64,000 nucleotides of DNA from Escherichia coli (GTDB lineage: Bacteria; Pseudomonadota; Gammaproteobacteria; Enterobacterales; Enterobacteriaceae): the NCBI GenBank assembly GCA_021307345.1, contig CP089930.1:1736001-1800000 (forward strand). The letters are read 5' to 3'. The notes under the pieces are model-generated. The model had not been told where the DNA came from. It worked only from the letters and a program-made list of their open reading frames with translations, and made no database searches. Within the stretch, counting starts at the first letter, position 1; each line of letters starts with the position of its first letter. A program made the translations under genes and the position numbers. Positions 39,502-48,619 of the stretch are shown here, piece by piece.

Positions 39502-40257
39502 TCAGAACTTATAACCACGATGCAGCGCCACAACGCCAGCCGTCAGGTTGTAATAATCGACACTTTCGAATCCGGCATCTTGCATCATGGCTTTCAGAGT
39601 ATCCTGATCGGGATGCATACGGATGGATTCAGCCAGATAACGGTAGCTGTCGGCGTCATTCGCGACTAGCGAGCCAATACGCGGCAGAACATGGAAGGAG
39701 TAAGCGTCATAAGCTTTGCTTAATGGTTCGATAATCGGTTTCGAGAACTCAAGCACCAGCAGGCGGCCGCCGGGTTTCAGCACGCGATACATTGAACGTA
39801 GTGCTTTATCTTTGTCGGTGACGTTACGCAGACCAAACGAAATGGTGATGCAATCAAAGGTGTTATCCGGGAACGGCAGCGCCTCGGCGTTCGCCTGAAC
39901 ATACTCAACGTTGCCAATCACGCCGATATTACGCAGTTTCTCGCGCCCCATTTTGAGCATGGATTCATTGATATCGGCGAGGACTACCTTGCCAGTTTCA
40001 CCGACCAGGCGGGAGAATTTCGCTGTCAGGTCGCCGGTGCCGCCAGCCAGATCCAGCACAGTTTGCCCACGGCGTACGCCGCTGCAATCGATCGTGAATC
40101 GCTTCCACAAACGATGAATACCAAATGACATCAAATCATTCATGACATCGTATTTCGATGCCACGGAATGGAAAACGTGGGCGACCATATCCGCTTTTTG
40201 CTCTTTCGCGACGGTCTGAAAACCAAAGTGCGTCGTTTCTTGTGACTTATCCACCAT
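39502..40257 (-). CDS. ubiE: Ubiquinone/menaquinone C-methyltransferase UbiE
   Basis: SAM-dependent methyltransferase that acts in both ubiquinone and menaquinone synthesis. The 251 aa contain motif [16 protein letters not shown] (about 67-81) and the UbiE signature segments [17 protein letters not shown] near 35-51 and LEFSKP. It is first in the ubiE-ubiJ-ubiB run. Confidence 0.99.
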
Positions 40258-40351
40258 CTCAATGCCTGCTCATCAAAAAATTGTTCCAGAAGTGTAACAG
40301 ATTGGGCGTCGATGCCCTAGATTTCTACCCGGCGTAACTACCCCCAATGGG

Positions 40352-41779
40352 CTAGCGCGACTGCTGATTATATTCATCATCGCGTTGATAAGCTTCATCA
40401 TTCGGCTGCCCCGGAACCGACCGCAGTCGATACTCTTCATCCTGACTCACCGCCTGTTCAGCCAAATCCGGATTCATCTCGCGTTTAATTTCTACCCCTA
40501 AACCGCGAAACGCTTCTGCCTGCGCCAGCACATTTCCGCGACCTGAAGAGAGTTTTTTCATTGCCTGACGATAGTTATCCTGCGCTTTGTCCAGACTTTG
40601 ACCGATCGCTGACATATCATCGACAAACAAACGCATCTTGTCGTACAGCTTGCTGGCGCGATCGGCGATTTGCTGGGCGTTGCGACTTTGATGCTCATAA
40701 CGCCACAGGTTGGCGATAGTACGCAACGCCACCAGCAGCGTGGTCGGGCTAACCAGCATGATATTGTTTTTCAACGCTTCTGTTATCAGCTCCGGCTGGC
40801 GATCAAGCGCCAGTAAAAACGCAGGTTCGACGGGGATAAACATCAGCACGTAATCCAGCGTTCTTAGCCCTGGTAGCTGTTGATAATCTTTACGCCCCAG
40901 CAAGCGGATATGGTTACGCACCGACGCGATATGCTCCTGCAATGCGCTTTCGCGAGTGTAGTCGTCTTCTGCATTGAAGTAGCGTTCATAGGCGACCAGC
41001 GTCATTTTGGCGTCGATCACCACGTCTTTCCCCTGCGGTAGCCGCACGATGACATCCGGCTGCATCCGCGAGCGGGCGTCATTTTCGATGCTGACCTGGG
41101 TTTCATATTCATACCCTTCGCGCAGACCGGAAGCCTCCAGCACGCGCGTCAATACCACTTCGCCCCAGTTGCCCTGGGTTTTATTGTCACCTTTCAGCGC
41201 ACGCGTCAGGTTGATCGCTTCCTGGGCCATTTGCGCGTTGAGCTGCTGGAGATTGCGAATTTCGTGGGTCAGGGTATGGCGTTCTTGTGCTTCTTTACCG
41301 AAGCTGTCCTGAACCTGACGGCGAAAACCGTCCAGTTGTTCACGCAGCGGCGACAACAGGCTGTTCAGGCTCTGACGGTTTTGCTCATCAACCCGGCGAT
41401 TGCTGTGCTCAAAAATACGGTTGGCGAGGTTTTCAAATTGCTCGCTCAAACGCTGCTCGCTGTTAATCATCTGGCGAATTTTATCGTCAGCGTGTTGCTG
41501 TGCGGCCTCCATCCGCGTGGTCACTTCACGCAGATCAGCCTCCAGAGAGGTGTTAATACTTTGCAGGCTGCGCACTTCGTTATTGAGCAATTCACACTCT
41601 GCGCGCCAGTGCTCGCTTTGGGTAATTTGTTGTTTTGCCGCGCTTAACTCCGCGACCATCTCTTCACGTTCAGCTAATTGCTCGGCTTTTTGCTGCGCGT
41701 GCTGATAACTGGCAAACAGCCAGCCGATGGTCACACTGACCAGCGCAATAATGGCATAAACAATGATTGAGAAATCCAC
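40352..41779 (-). CDS. rmuC: DNA recombination protein RmuC
   Basis: Limits recombination at inverted repeats; related to restriction-enzyme-like nucleases. The 475 aa start with a membrane helix (MDFSIIVYAIIALVSVTIGWLF). A long coiled coil (about 25-190) follows, then a PD-(D/E)xK-like core with VVIDAKMTLVAYERYF (about 255-270). The C-terminus is hydrophilic. It is a single gene between ubiE and udp. Confidence 0.96.
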   Translation of the reverse strand: MDFSIIVYAIIALVSVTIGWLFASYQHAQQKAEQLAEREEMVAELSAAKQQITQSEHWRAECELLNNEVRSLQSINTSLEADLREVTTRMEAAQQHADDKIRQMINSEQRLSEQFENLANRIFEHSNRRVDEQNRQSLNSLLSPLREQLDGFRRQVQDSFGKEAQERHTLTHEIRNLQQLNAQMAQEAINLTRALKGDNKTQGNWGEVVLTRVLEASGLREGYEYETQVSIENDARSRMQPDVIVRLPQGKDVVIDAKMTLVAYERYFNAEDDYTRESALQEHIASVRNHIRLLGRKDYQQLPGLRTLDYVLMFIPVEPAFLLALDRQPELITEALKNNIMLVSPTTLLVALRTIANLWRYEHQSRNAQQIADRASKLYDKMRLFVDDMSAIGQSLDKAQDNYRQAMKKLSSGRGNVLAQAEAFRGLGVEIKREMNPDLAEQAVSQDEEYRLRSVPGQPNDEAYQRDDEYNQQSR

Positions 41780-41919
41780 AAAGCCTCCTGACGCAACAAC
41801 TTACCCGCACAAAATAGAATTGTGCTGTACAAACGTCCAGTTGGAAAGGCATTTCCTGCGAGGCGCTACGCAAAAATACAAAAGGCCGAACGCGTCGGCC
41901 TTCAGACAGGAGAAGAGAA

Positions 41920-42681
41920 TTACAACAGACGGCGCGCCGCTTCCACCACGATTTTCACCGCATGGCTTTCAGTTTGTTTCATCGTCTCAGCATTCGGGAT
42001 CTCTTGCTGGGTACGGTTAACGATAACGCCCGCCACCATACCAGCACGCAAGCCCTGGCTTGCACACATGGTCAGCAGAGTCGCAGATTCCATTTCATAG
42101 TTCATCACGCCCATCGCCTGCCACTCTTCCATAGAACCTTTAAAGTGACGGACTACGCGACCAGAGTAAGTATCGTAACGTTCCTGACCTGGATAGAAGG
42201 TATCAGAAGAAGCAGTCACGCCAACGTGAGTCGTCGCGCCAATGGATTTCGCTGCTTCAACCAGCGCAGTCGTACATTCGAAATCAGCGACAGCCGGGAA
42301 CTCCAGCGGTGCGAAGTGCAGGCTCGCGCCATCCAGACGAACAGACGCCGTGGTAACCAGTACATCACCAACATTAATATGCGGCTGAATAGCGCCAGTT
42401 GTACCGATACGCAGGAAGGTGCGAATGCCCAGCTGTGCCAGTTCTTCAACGGCAATAGAAGTAGACGGGCCGCCGATACCGGTAGAGCAGACAATAACAG
42501 GTTTACCATCCAGCTCTGCACGCCAGGTGGTGAATTCGCGGTGAGATGCCAGCTTAACCGGCTTATCCATCAGCGCGGCGATCTTTTCCACACGATCCGG
42601 GTCGCCAGGGACGATGGCAAGCGTAGCCCCTTGTAAATCGTTTTTAGTGAGGCCGAGATGAAAAACATCAGACTTGGACAT
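41920..42681 (-). CDS. udp: Uridine phosphorylase
   Basis: Splits uridine to uracil and ribose 1-phosphate in pyrimidine salvage. The ATG at 42681, preceded by GAGGAG, gives [15 protein letters not shown] and 253 aa. The PNP/UDP family features are GDPDRVEK (phosphate site), RIGTTGAIQ and the nucleoside-binding NYEMESATL. The upstream region carries CRP-type sites, in line with known CRP/CytR control. Confidence 0.99.
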   Translation of the reverse strand: MSKSDVFHLGLTKNDLQGATLAIVPGDPDRVEKIAALMDKPVKLASHREFTTWRAELDGKPVIVCSTGIGGPSTSIAVEELAQLGIRTFLRIGTTGAIQPHINVGDVLVTTASVRLDGASLHFAPLEFPAVADFECTTALVEAAKSIGATTHVGVTASSDTFYPGQERYDTYSGRVVRHFKGSMEEWQAMGVMNYEMESATLLTMCASQGLRAGMVAGVIVNRTQQEIPNAETMKQTESHAVKIVVEAARRLL

Positions 42682-42754
42682 ATACAACTCCTCTGTGAAT
42701 CGGTTTAGTCAGAAGAAGCAAAAAGGTACTTTACCGAAGGGATTAAGATTTTTT

Positions 42755-42823
42755 CGTGATAGTCATCACTATGATGCAAATGTGTTGCATACATTTACTC
42801 ATCAAAAGTGACTTAAATCACAT
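42755..42823. promoter_or_regulatory. CRP-type sites between udp and dlhH
   Basis: GTGA-TAGTCA-TCAC (42756-42769) and GTGA-CTTAAA-TCAC (42808-42821) are two CRP-type dyads about 52 bp apart, upstream of udp and of divergent dlhH. CytR can bind between such sites at udp. Confidence 0.75.
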
Positions 42824-42942
42824 AATTTACTCTTAAGTCAGTAAGGCCGCTTAAAAGATGAGCCATTTGAGGCAATGTGAATTGTTGCACGCTGACTATA
42901 GTTAACATTGCGCAAAATTTTTATAAGGGTACGGAGAATACC

Positions 42943-43752
42943 ATGACAACAACACAACACTCTGGATTTGCACCTGCTGCATCCCCCCTCGCCTCGACCA
43001 TCGTTCAGACTCCGGACGATGCGATTGTGGCAGGGTTCACCTCTATCCCTTCACAAGGGGATAACATGCCTGCTTATCATGCCCGTCCAAAACAGAGCGA
43101 TGGCCCACTACCAGTGGTCATTGTAGTGCAGGAAATTTTTGGCGTGCATGAACATATCCGTGACATTTGTCGCCGTCTGGCGCTGGAGGGGTATCTGGCT
43201 ATCGCACCAGAACTCTACTTCCGCGAAGGTGATCCGAATGATTTCGCCGATATTCCCACGTTGCTAAGCGGTCTGGTAGCAAAAGTGCCTGACTCACAGG
43301 TGCTGGCCGATCTCGATCATGTCGCCAGTTGGGCGTCCCGCAACGGCGGCGATGTCCATCGTTTAATGATCACCGGATTTTGCTGGGGCGGACGTATCAC
43401 CTGGTTGTATGCCGCGCACAACCCGCAGCTGAAAGCGGCGGTGGCGTGGTACGGCAAGCTGACAGGCGATAAGTCGCTGAATTCACCGAAACAACCTGTT
43501 GATATCGCAACCGATCTTAACGCGCCGGTTCTCGGCTTATATGGCGGTCAGGATAACAGCATTCCGCAGGAGAGCGTCGAAACCATGCGTCAGGCGCTGC
43601 GGGCAGCAAACGCGAAAGCGGAGATTATCGTGTACCCGGATGCCGGTCATGCGTTTAACGCCGATTATCGCCCGAGCTATCATGCCGAGTCTGCGAAAGA
43701 CGGTTGGCAGCGTATGCTGGAATGGTTTAAGCAGTATGGTGTTAAAAAATAA
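42943..43752 (+). CDS. dlhH: Dienelactone hydrolase family protein DlhH (YsgA)
   Basis: Alpha/beta hydrolase of the dienelactone hydrolase family, physiological substrate unknown. The ATG at 42943 (GGAG 8 bp upstream) gives MTTTQHSGFAPAASPLAS and 269 aa; an upstream in-frame start lies in the promoter region. The nucleophile is Cys in GFCWGGR (about 150), with Asp in YGGQDNS and His in DAGHAFN. The C-terminus reads FKQYGVKK, whereas K-12 by recollection ends YGGKKSL, so the end of the gene may mark the boundary of the accessory insertion. Confidence 0.95.
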   Translation: MTTTQHSGFAPAASPLASTIVQTPDDAIVAGFTSIPSQGDNMPAYHARPKQSDGPLPVVIVVQEIFGVHEHIRDICRRLALEGYLAIAPELYFREGDPNDFADIPTLLSGLVAKVPDSQVLADLDHVASWASRNGGDVHRLMITGFCWGGRITWLYAAHNPQLKAAVAWYGKLTGDKSLNSPKQPVDIATDLNAPVLGLYGGQDNSIPQESVETMRQALRAANAKAEIIVYPDAGHAFNADYRPSYHAESAKDGWQRMLEWFKQYGVKK

Positions 43753-43818
43753 CCACCATAGCAGCTAACTCAGGTGCTTAAGCTCACACAATTTCAACTA
43801 TTTTTTTAAACTCAAAAC

Positions 43819-43849
43819 CATACAGCATCAAAAATTTTGTTGCTGTATG
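43819..43849. promoter_or_regulatory. Dyad motif 1 upstream of the accessory operon
   Basis: CATACAGCA (43819-43827) and TGCTGTATG (43841-43849) are perfect inverted arms around the AT-rich core TCAAAAATTTTGT. The right half (CAAAAATTTTGTTGCTGT) is repeated about 70 bp downstream. It is a candidate binding site for the cluster's LysR regulator; binding is inferred. Confidence 0.5.
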
Positions 43850-43896
43850 CCACGATTTGACCCCCTTCACATTCGTCATCACGCCGCCTGCTGAAT

Positions 43897-43917
43897 GCAA
43901 AAATTTCGTTGCTGTGC
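43897..43917. promoter_or_regulatory. Dyad motif 2 upstream of the accessory operon
   Basis: GCAA-aaatttcg-TTGC (43897-43912) lies within GCAAAAATTTCGTTGCTGTG, a close copy of motif 1. It lies about 93 bp before the first start codon. The two copies are about seven helical turns apart, as in many LysR-type promoters. Confidence 0.5.
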
Positions 43918-44009
43918 GGCAAACTTTTTTCCTGTTTTGTGCCGCTTTTCTCCTGAATACTCATTCTCAGAACAACTGGATCGTTTAAACATCAGACAGG
44001 AGATTTACC

Positions 44010-44678
44010 ATGACGCAATCCATTTTTCAGGCTCAACCCTTTGAATTACTTTTTGATCCACGCACAACTGCACTGGTCATGATCGACATGCAGCGTGACT
44101 TTGTCGAAGCAGGGGGCTTCGGTGAAGCACTGGGCAATGATGTTTCACTGGTACGCACGGCTATCGCACCATGTACAGAGGTGCTGGCAGCCGCACGTCA
44201 AAAAGGAATTATGGTTATTCATACCCGTGAAGGCCATCGTGCAGACTTAAGCGACTGCCCACCAGCCAAACTGACGCGCGGCGGTAAAACCTTTATTGGT
44301 GAAGCAGGCCCGATGGGGCGCATTCTGGTCAGAGGTGAAGCAGGTCATGACATCATTCCTGAACTGTACCCGGTCGCAGGCGAACCGGTGATTGATAAAC
44401 CCGGCAAAGGCGCTTTTTATCAAACCGACTTACATCTGATTTTGCAAAACCACGGCATCAAAACGCTGGTTGTTTGCGGAGTAACCACTGAAGTCTGTGT
44501 GACCACCACCGTGCGCGAAGCGAATGATCGTGGTTATGAGTGCATCATCCCGGAAGATTGCGTTGGCTCCTATTTTCCGGAATTCCAGAAATACGCCCTG
44601 GAGATGATCAAAGCACAAGGTGCCATTTTCGGTTGGGTTACTGATTCCAAAGCCATTATTGCAGGCCTGGAAGGTTAA
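44010..44678 (+). CDS. Isochorismatase-like cysteine hydrolase, biuret amidohydrolase type
   Basis: Predicted amide hydrolase of 222 aa, cytoplasmic. The catalytic triad of the cysteine hydrolase family is complete: Asp26 in ALVMIDMQRDF, Lys130 in VIDKPGKGAF, Cys163 in TTEVCVTTT. The segments HTREGHRADLSD, GRILVRGEAGHDIIPELYP and REANDRGYEC are those I recall from biuret hydrolase (BiuH) and close ureido-amidohydrolases, rather than from isochorismatases or nicotinamidases. The start has GGAG 8 bp upstream. It is first in the operon, 5 bp before the DUF2877 gene. Biuret to allophanate plus ammonia is the leading guess; ureidoacrylate or another ureide remains possible. Confidence 0.8.
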   Translation: MTQSIFQAQPFELLFDPRTTALVMIDMQRDFVEAGGFGEALGNDVSLVRTAIAPCTEVLAAARQKGIMVIHTREGHRADLSDCPPAKLTRGGKTFIGEAGPMGRILVRGEAGHDIIPELYPVAGEPVIDKPGKGAFYQTDLHLILQNHGIKTLVVCGVTTEVCVTTTVREANDRGYECIIPEDCVGSYFPEFQKYALEMIKAQGAIFGWVTDSKAIIAGLEG

Positions 44679-44683
44679 CACCG

Positions 44684-45544
44684 ATGGTACAGGTTACGCT
44701 TTGCGCATCATCGTTGGGATATCTTTTCCCGTGGAATGAAACGCAAGATTTACGTCTGCACAGTGCTTTTAAACATGCGGTAAATCTGCATTCAGAAGCG
44801 GGAACATTCATCACCCTGTTGTGTGCGCAAACGTATCTGAATCTCCCTGATGCCACCAGAGTCAAACTGCCTGAGCGTTGGGACTGGCGAAGTGAGATTG
44901 CCCATTCCGATCCCGTTCAGTTAACCCCAGGCTTGCTGCAGACACCTCGCTTTTGTGTGGCTCTTGATAACGCAACACTCTGGCAGCCGTCATTTGTGGG
45001 GGGAATGCTGACACTTGAGGCGTTCCCTTTAGTTTTCCAGCACTACCCAACGATGGCATCGCAACGGCTTTTATTTTGTCTGGAGCATAACGTTCAAAGC
45101 ACATTGCACCTGCCGGATAGTCTCACACACCAGGGATTAGAGATTATGGAACATCCAGATGCGCTGGAACGCCAGGTGCCACAACTGATCGGCTTTGGCA
45201 AAGGCTTAACGCCCGATGGAGATGACTATTTGTTGGGCTATCTGGCGGCGCTCTGGTTATGGCAACTACCTGCACCACTTGCCGATCATCAATATCGGTT
45301 GCAACAGGCAATTGATCAACATGCGCGCAACACCACTGACATCAGTCGTCATTATCTGGAGCGTGCGCTTCGGGGGCATTTTTCAGAACCGATTTGCCAG
45401 TTACTCGCACAACTGGTTGGGGGCGCATCGGCAATGACAATCGCATCCTGTGCAGAACAGGTCATGCAATTTGGCGCAACGTCAGGAGTGGATTGCCTTG
45501 CAGGAATGCTGCATGGCTTTCGAACCCTGAATACCATGAATTGA
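44684..45544 (+). CDS. DUF2877 protein (AllH/YlbF/YahE-like), carbamoyltransferase subunit
   Basis: Member of the DUF2877 family, 286 aa. Its K-12 relatives are YlbF (AllH) and YahE. AllH acts with FdrA (AllF) and YlbE (AllG) as oxamate carbamoyltransferase. The family hallmark IGFGKGLTPDGDDYLLG is at about 169-185, followed by NTTDISRHYLERALRG and GATSGVDCLAG. No signal or membrane segment. The start lies 5 bp after the hydrolase gene. Specificity cannot be assigned by sequence alone. Confidence 0.85.
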   Translation: MVQVTLCASSLGYLFPWNETQDLRLHSAFKHAVNLHSEAGTFITLLCAQTYLNLPDATRVKLPERWDWRSEIAHSDPVQLTPGLLQTPRFCVALDNATLWQPSFVGGMLTLEAFPLVFQHYPTMASQRLLFCLEHNVQSTLHLPDSLTHQGLEIMEHPDALERQVPQLIGFGKGLTPDGDDYLLGYLAALWLWQLPAPLADHQYRLQQAIDQHARNTTDISRHYLERALRGHFSEPICQLLAQLVGGASAMTIASCAEQVMQFGATSGVDCLAGMLHGFRTLNTMN

Positions 45545-45560
45545 TTTCAACCTTTTCTCC

Positions 45561-45616
45561 TGTAGCTCATTTATGGCGCTACACGGGAATGCTTTGCCCG
45601 AATTTTACTATCGGGC
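45561..45616 (+). promoter_or_regulatory. Two hairpins in the 94-nt gap before the fdrA homologue
   Basis: TGTAGC/GCTACA (45561-45566, 45578-45583) and GCCCGA/TCGGGC (45596-45601, 45611-45616) form successive stems. The second ends 22 nt before the next start codon. There is no U-tract. They may set relative expression or protect a processed mRNA end. Confidence 0.4.
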
Positions 45617-45638
45617 GGAATGAAACAGGCATAACAGC

Positions 45639-47198
45639 ATGAAAGTTAAACATAAAGTTTTCAGCAATCTTTATCAGGACTCGGTTTCTCTGATGCAGAT
45701 TTCCGCGCAAATCAGCAAGTTGCCCGGTATTCAACAGGCTTCGGTCGTCATGGGAACACCCAATAATCTTGAACAATTGCGCGATGCGGGTCTGGGTAAC
45801 GAAATCAACGCCAGTCCCAATGATTTAGTGATTGCAGTCATGGGTGAAGAAGATATTTGCAATGAAGCACTGGTACTGACCCAGCAACGTCTGACCAGCA
45901 AACCCGATGATGAAACGGATAGTGGCATTAAAACACCGGAAAAGGTCAGCCTGGAAATGGCACTGGAAGCCGAACCCGAAGCCAACCTGGCACTCATTTC
46001 TGTACCGGGAGACTACGCCACCGCCGAAGCAATTAAAGCGTTAAACCTCGGAATGAACGTGATGATGTTCAGCGATAACGTCAGTATCAAGCAGGAAAAA
46101 TCCATCAAAACGCTTGCCCGAGAACGTCAGCGCATCGTGATGGGGCCGGACTGTGGAACCGCCATTATTAACGGTATTCCGTTAGGCTTCGCCAATGTGG
46201 TGAAACGCGGAGCGATTGGTGTTATCGGCGCGTCAGGCACCGGGCTACAGGAAGTGACTTGCCGAATCGACCAGCTCGGAGCGGGTATTTCTCAGGCGCT
46301 GGGAACAGGCGGGCATGATCTCAGTGAAGAGATTGGTGGAATATCGATGCTCTTTGCTTTAGATGCGCTAGCGCAAGACGATGAAACACGCGTGATTGTG
46401 CTTATTTCAAAACCGCCTTCACCGATCGTTGCCCGGAATATTCTGGAGCGCGCCCAGGATTGTGGAAAACCCGTGGTGGTGAATTTCCTCGGTGCGAATC
46501 CGCATGATCTTGCACGTCCCAATATCACCGCTGCCACCACACTTGCCAGCGCCGCAAATATCGCCGTGGCGTTACTGAATGATCAGCCACTTCCTGCTGT
46601 CGAGATAGAGATTTCCTGCGACGATCTCACAATGTTACAAAACGCCTGCCAACGCCTGCCAGCCCATCGCCAGGCGATACGCGGAGTTTTCGCCGGAGGA
46701 ACCTTCTGTTACGAAGCGCAACTTATCTGCCAGCAAGAGGGATTCCGCGCCGCCTCCAATACGCCAGTTGCGGGTAATCGTGCTCTGGCAAATATCTGGC
46801 AAAGCGAAGATCACACGCTGATCGATATGGGCGACGATGATTTCACCCGTGGCAAACCGCATCCAATGATCGACCCGACTCTGCGCAATCAACGTCTGCT
46901 CAACGAACTCAACGACTCACACACTGCCGTCGTGTTATTCGACCTGGTACTTGGTTATGGCGCTTCCGCTACGCCTGCCAGCGAATTACTGGACCAACTT
47001 TCACACATCGACATGAATAACGCACCGTTGCTGATTGCGCACGTTTGCGGAACGGAAGCTGATCCGCAAATACGCAGTCAGCAGATAAGCGCACTACAAA
47101 ATGCGGGCGTCATCATTGCCAACAGCAATGCACAGGCGGCGCTATGGGCAAGCACCGTTGCGCAGACTCAGTTGCAGAAAAAGGGACTAAACGCATGA
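45639..47198 (+). CDS. FdrA-family acyl-CoA synthetase-like protein (AllF/YahF-like)
   Basis: 519 aa, related to K-12 FdrA (AllF) and YahF, which have the succinyl-CoA synthetase fold and form part of oxamate carbamoyltransferase. Visible landmarks are LYQDSVSLMQIS at about 11-22, MGPDCGTAIINGIPL at about 168-182, the Rossmann-like GAIGVIGASGTGLQEV at about 191-206, GGHDLSEEIGG at about 224-234, and GKPHPMIDPTLRNQ near 425. K-12 FdrA is longer and ends in a module (VINIGLRSF...) that here forms the start of the next protein. The ribosome site is weak. It overlaps the DUF1116 gene by 4 bp (ATGA). Confidence 0.87.
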   Translation: MKVKHKVFSNLYQDSVSLMQISAQISKLPGIQQASVVMGTPNNLEQLRDAGLGNEINASPNDLVIAVMGEEDICNEALVLTQQRLTSKPDDETDSGIKTPEKVSLEMALEAEPEANLALISVPGDYATAEAIKALNLGMNVMMFSDNVSIKQEKSIKTLARERQRIVMGPDCGTAIINGIPLGFANVVKRGAIGVIGASGTGLQEVTCRIDQLGAGISQALGTGGHDLSEEIGGISMLFALDALAQDDETRVIVLISKPPSPIVARNILERAQDCGKPVVVNFLGANPHDLARPNITAATTLASAANIAVALLNDQPLPAVEIEISCDDLTMLQNACQRLPAHRQAIRGVFAGGTFCYEAQLICQQEGFRAASNTPVAGNRALANIWQSEDHTLIDMGDDDFTRGKPHPMIDPTLRNQRLLNELNDSHTAVVLFDLVLGYGASATPASELLDQLSHIDMNNAPLLIAHVCGTEADPQIRSQQISALQNAGVIIANSNAQAALWASTVAQTQLQKKGLNA

Positions 47199-48619
47199 AT
47201 ACCTTATTTAATCAGCCTTTGAAGGTCGTAAACGCGGGACTACACAGTTTTGCTAACAATATTCAACATGCTGGAGGAAATGCAATTGCACTCAACTGGC
47301 AGCCACCAGCACAAGGCAATATTGACGCTGGATTGGATCTGGCATCGTTGCTACGTCATCCCCTGGTAGAAAATGCCAACCAAATCGCCATGACTCGTTA
47401 TCTCGAAGCACAACCCGTTTTGGTAGATGTCATGCTCGCTAAAGAGGCGATCCCGGCAATGGCTGAACGAAAACGCATTCTGCACTCTGGCCCGCCAATT
47501 GCCTGGGAAGAGATGTGTGGTCCGGTAAAAGGGGCGATTATTGGTGCCATGCTGTACGAAGGTTGGGCCACCAGCCAGCAAGACGCAGAAAACCAGATAA
47601 ACGCAGGCGAAATCGACCTTGCCCCTTGTCATCATTATCACGCGGTTGGACCAATGGCAGGCATCATCAGCCCGTCAATGCCGTTATGGGTGGTGGAAAA
47701 TAAAACCAACGGTCATCGTACTTTTAGTAATTTCAATGAAGGTCTGGGTAAGGTTCTCCGTTTTGGCGCCAATAACGACGAAGTTCTCTATCGTCTGGCC
47801 TGGATGCGCGATGAACTGGCGCCGGCAATGAAAGCAGCAATCGCACAACACGGCGAGCTGGAACTCAAGCCATTAATGGCGCAGGCGCTGCATATGGGGG
47901 ATGAAGTTCATAACCGCAATGCTGCCGCTACCGGTTTGCTGATTAAGCGCCTGCTCCCGGCATTGCTGGCCTGCTCTCTTCCACAGGAACATATCCAGCG
48001 CGTCGTGGCATTTATCACCGGTAACGATCACTTCTTCCTCAATCTGTCGATGGCCGCCTGTAAAGCAATGATGGATGCCGCCGCCAATGTACCGTTCAGT
48101 TCAATGGTTACGGTGATGGCGCGTAACGGGGTGAATTTTGGTATTCGGATTTCCGGTACTGGTGATCGCTGGTTCCAGGCTCCTGCCAATGCCGTTGAAG
48201 GTCTGTTCTTCCCCGGATTTGGCGTTGACGACGCCGCTGCTGACCTGGGCGATAGCGCAATTACCGAAACCGCTGGTGTAGGTGGCTTCGCGATGGCGTC
48301 ATCTCCGGCAATCGTTAAATTTGTGGGAGGCACACCTGCCGATGCCACCAATAACAGCCGTCGGATGCAGGCAATCACCCTCGGCGGTAACCCCGCATTT
48401 ACACTTCCTGCCCTCAATTTTGCCCCCACCGCAGCAGGGATTGATGCGCGTAAAGTTACCGATCGCGGCATTTTACCGGTCATCAATACGGGTATCGCCC
48501 ACAAACAAGCGGGAGTCGGGCAAATTGGTGCCGGGATCACCACTGCGCCGATGGCCTGTTTTGTCGCCGCTATACGTGCACTGGCTGAGATCGTCGCAAA
48601 GGAGAATCATCATGGTTAA
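47195..48619 (+). CDS. DUF1116 protein (AllG/YlbE/YahG-like), carbamoyltransferase subunit
   Basis: 474 aa from the ATG at 47195, which overlaps the preceding stop as ATGA; a start 51 bp further up would lie inside the fdrA homologue. It resembles YlbE (AllG) and YahG of K-12, partners of FdrA proteins. Family text includes LALNWQPPAQG-type N-terminus, GPPIAWEEMCGPVKGAI (about 113-129), GDEVHNRNAAATGLL and VTVMARNGVNFGIRISGTG. The tight coupling to the FdrA gene supports a fixed-ratio complex. It overlaps the carbamate kinase gene by 8 bp. Confidence 0.87.
   Translation: MNTLFNQPLKVVNAGLHSFANNIQHAGGNAIALNWQPPAQGNIDAGLDLASLLRHPLVENANQIAMTRYLEAQPVLVDVMLAKEAIPAMAERKRILHSGPPIAWEEMCGPVKGAIIGAMLYEGWATSQQDAENQINAGEIDLAPCHHYHAVGPMAGIISPSMPLWVVENKTNGHRTFSNFNEGLGKVLRFGANNDEVLYRLAWMRDELAPAMKAAIAQHGELELKPLMAQALHMGDEVHNRNAAATGLLIKRLLPALLACSLPQEHIQRVVAFITGNDHFFLNLSMAACKAMMDAAANVPFSSMVTVMARNGVNFGIRISGTGDRWFQAPANAVEGLFFPGFGVDDAAADLGDSAITETAGVGGFAMASSPAIVKFVGGTPADATNNSRRMQAITLGGNPAFTLPALNFAPTAAGIDARKVTDRGILPVINTGIAHKQAGVGQIGAGITTAPMACFVAAIRALAEIVAKENHHG

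Noticed and set aside
43753-44009. Sigma-54 promoter or NtrC site for the accessory operon
   Set aside because: A nitrogen pathway made this attractive, but no GG-N10-GC promoter or GCACC/GGTGC dyad was found in the interval.
48282-48611. Longer N-terminus for the carbamate kinase gene (start at 48282)
   Set aside because: The family N-terminus starts at 48612 with a good ribosome site; the extension lies in another frame inside the DUF1116 gene.
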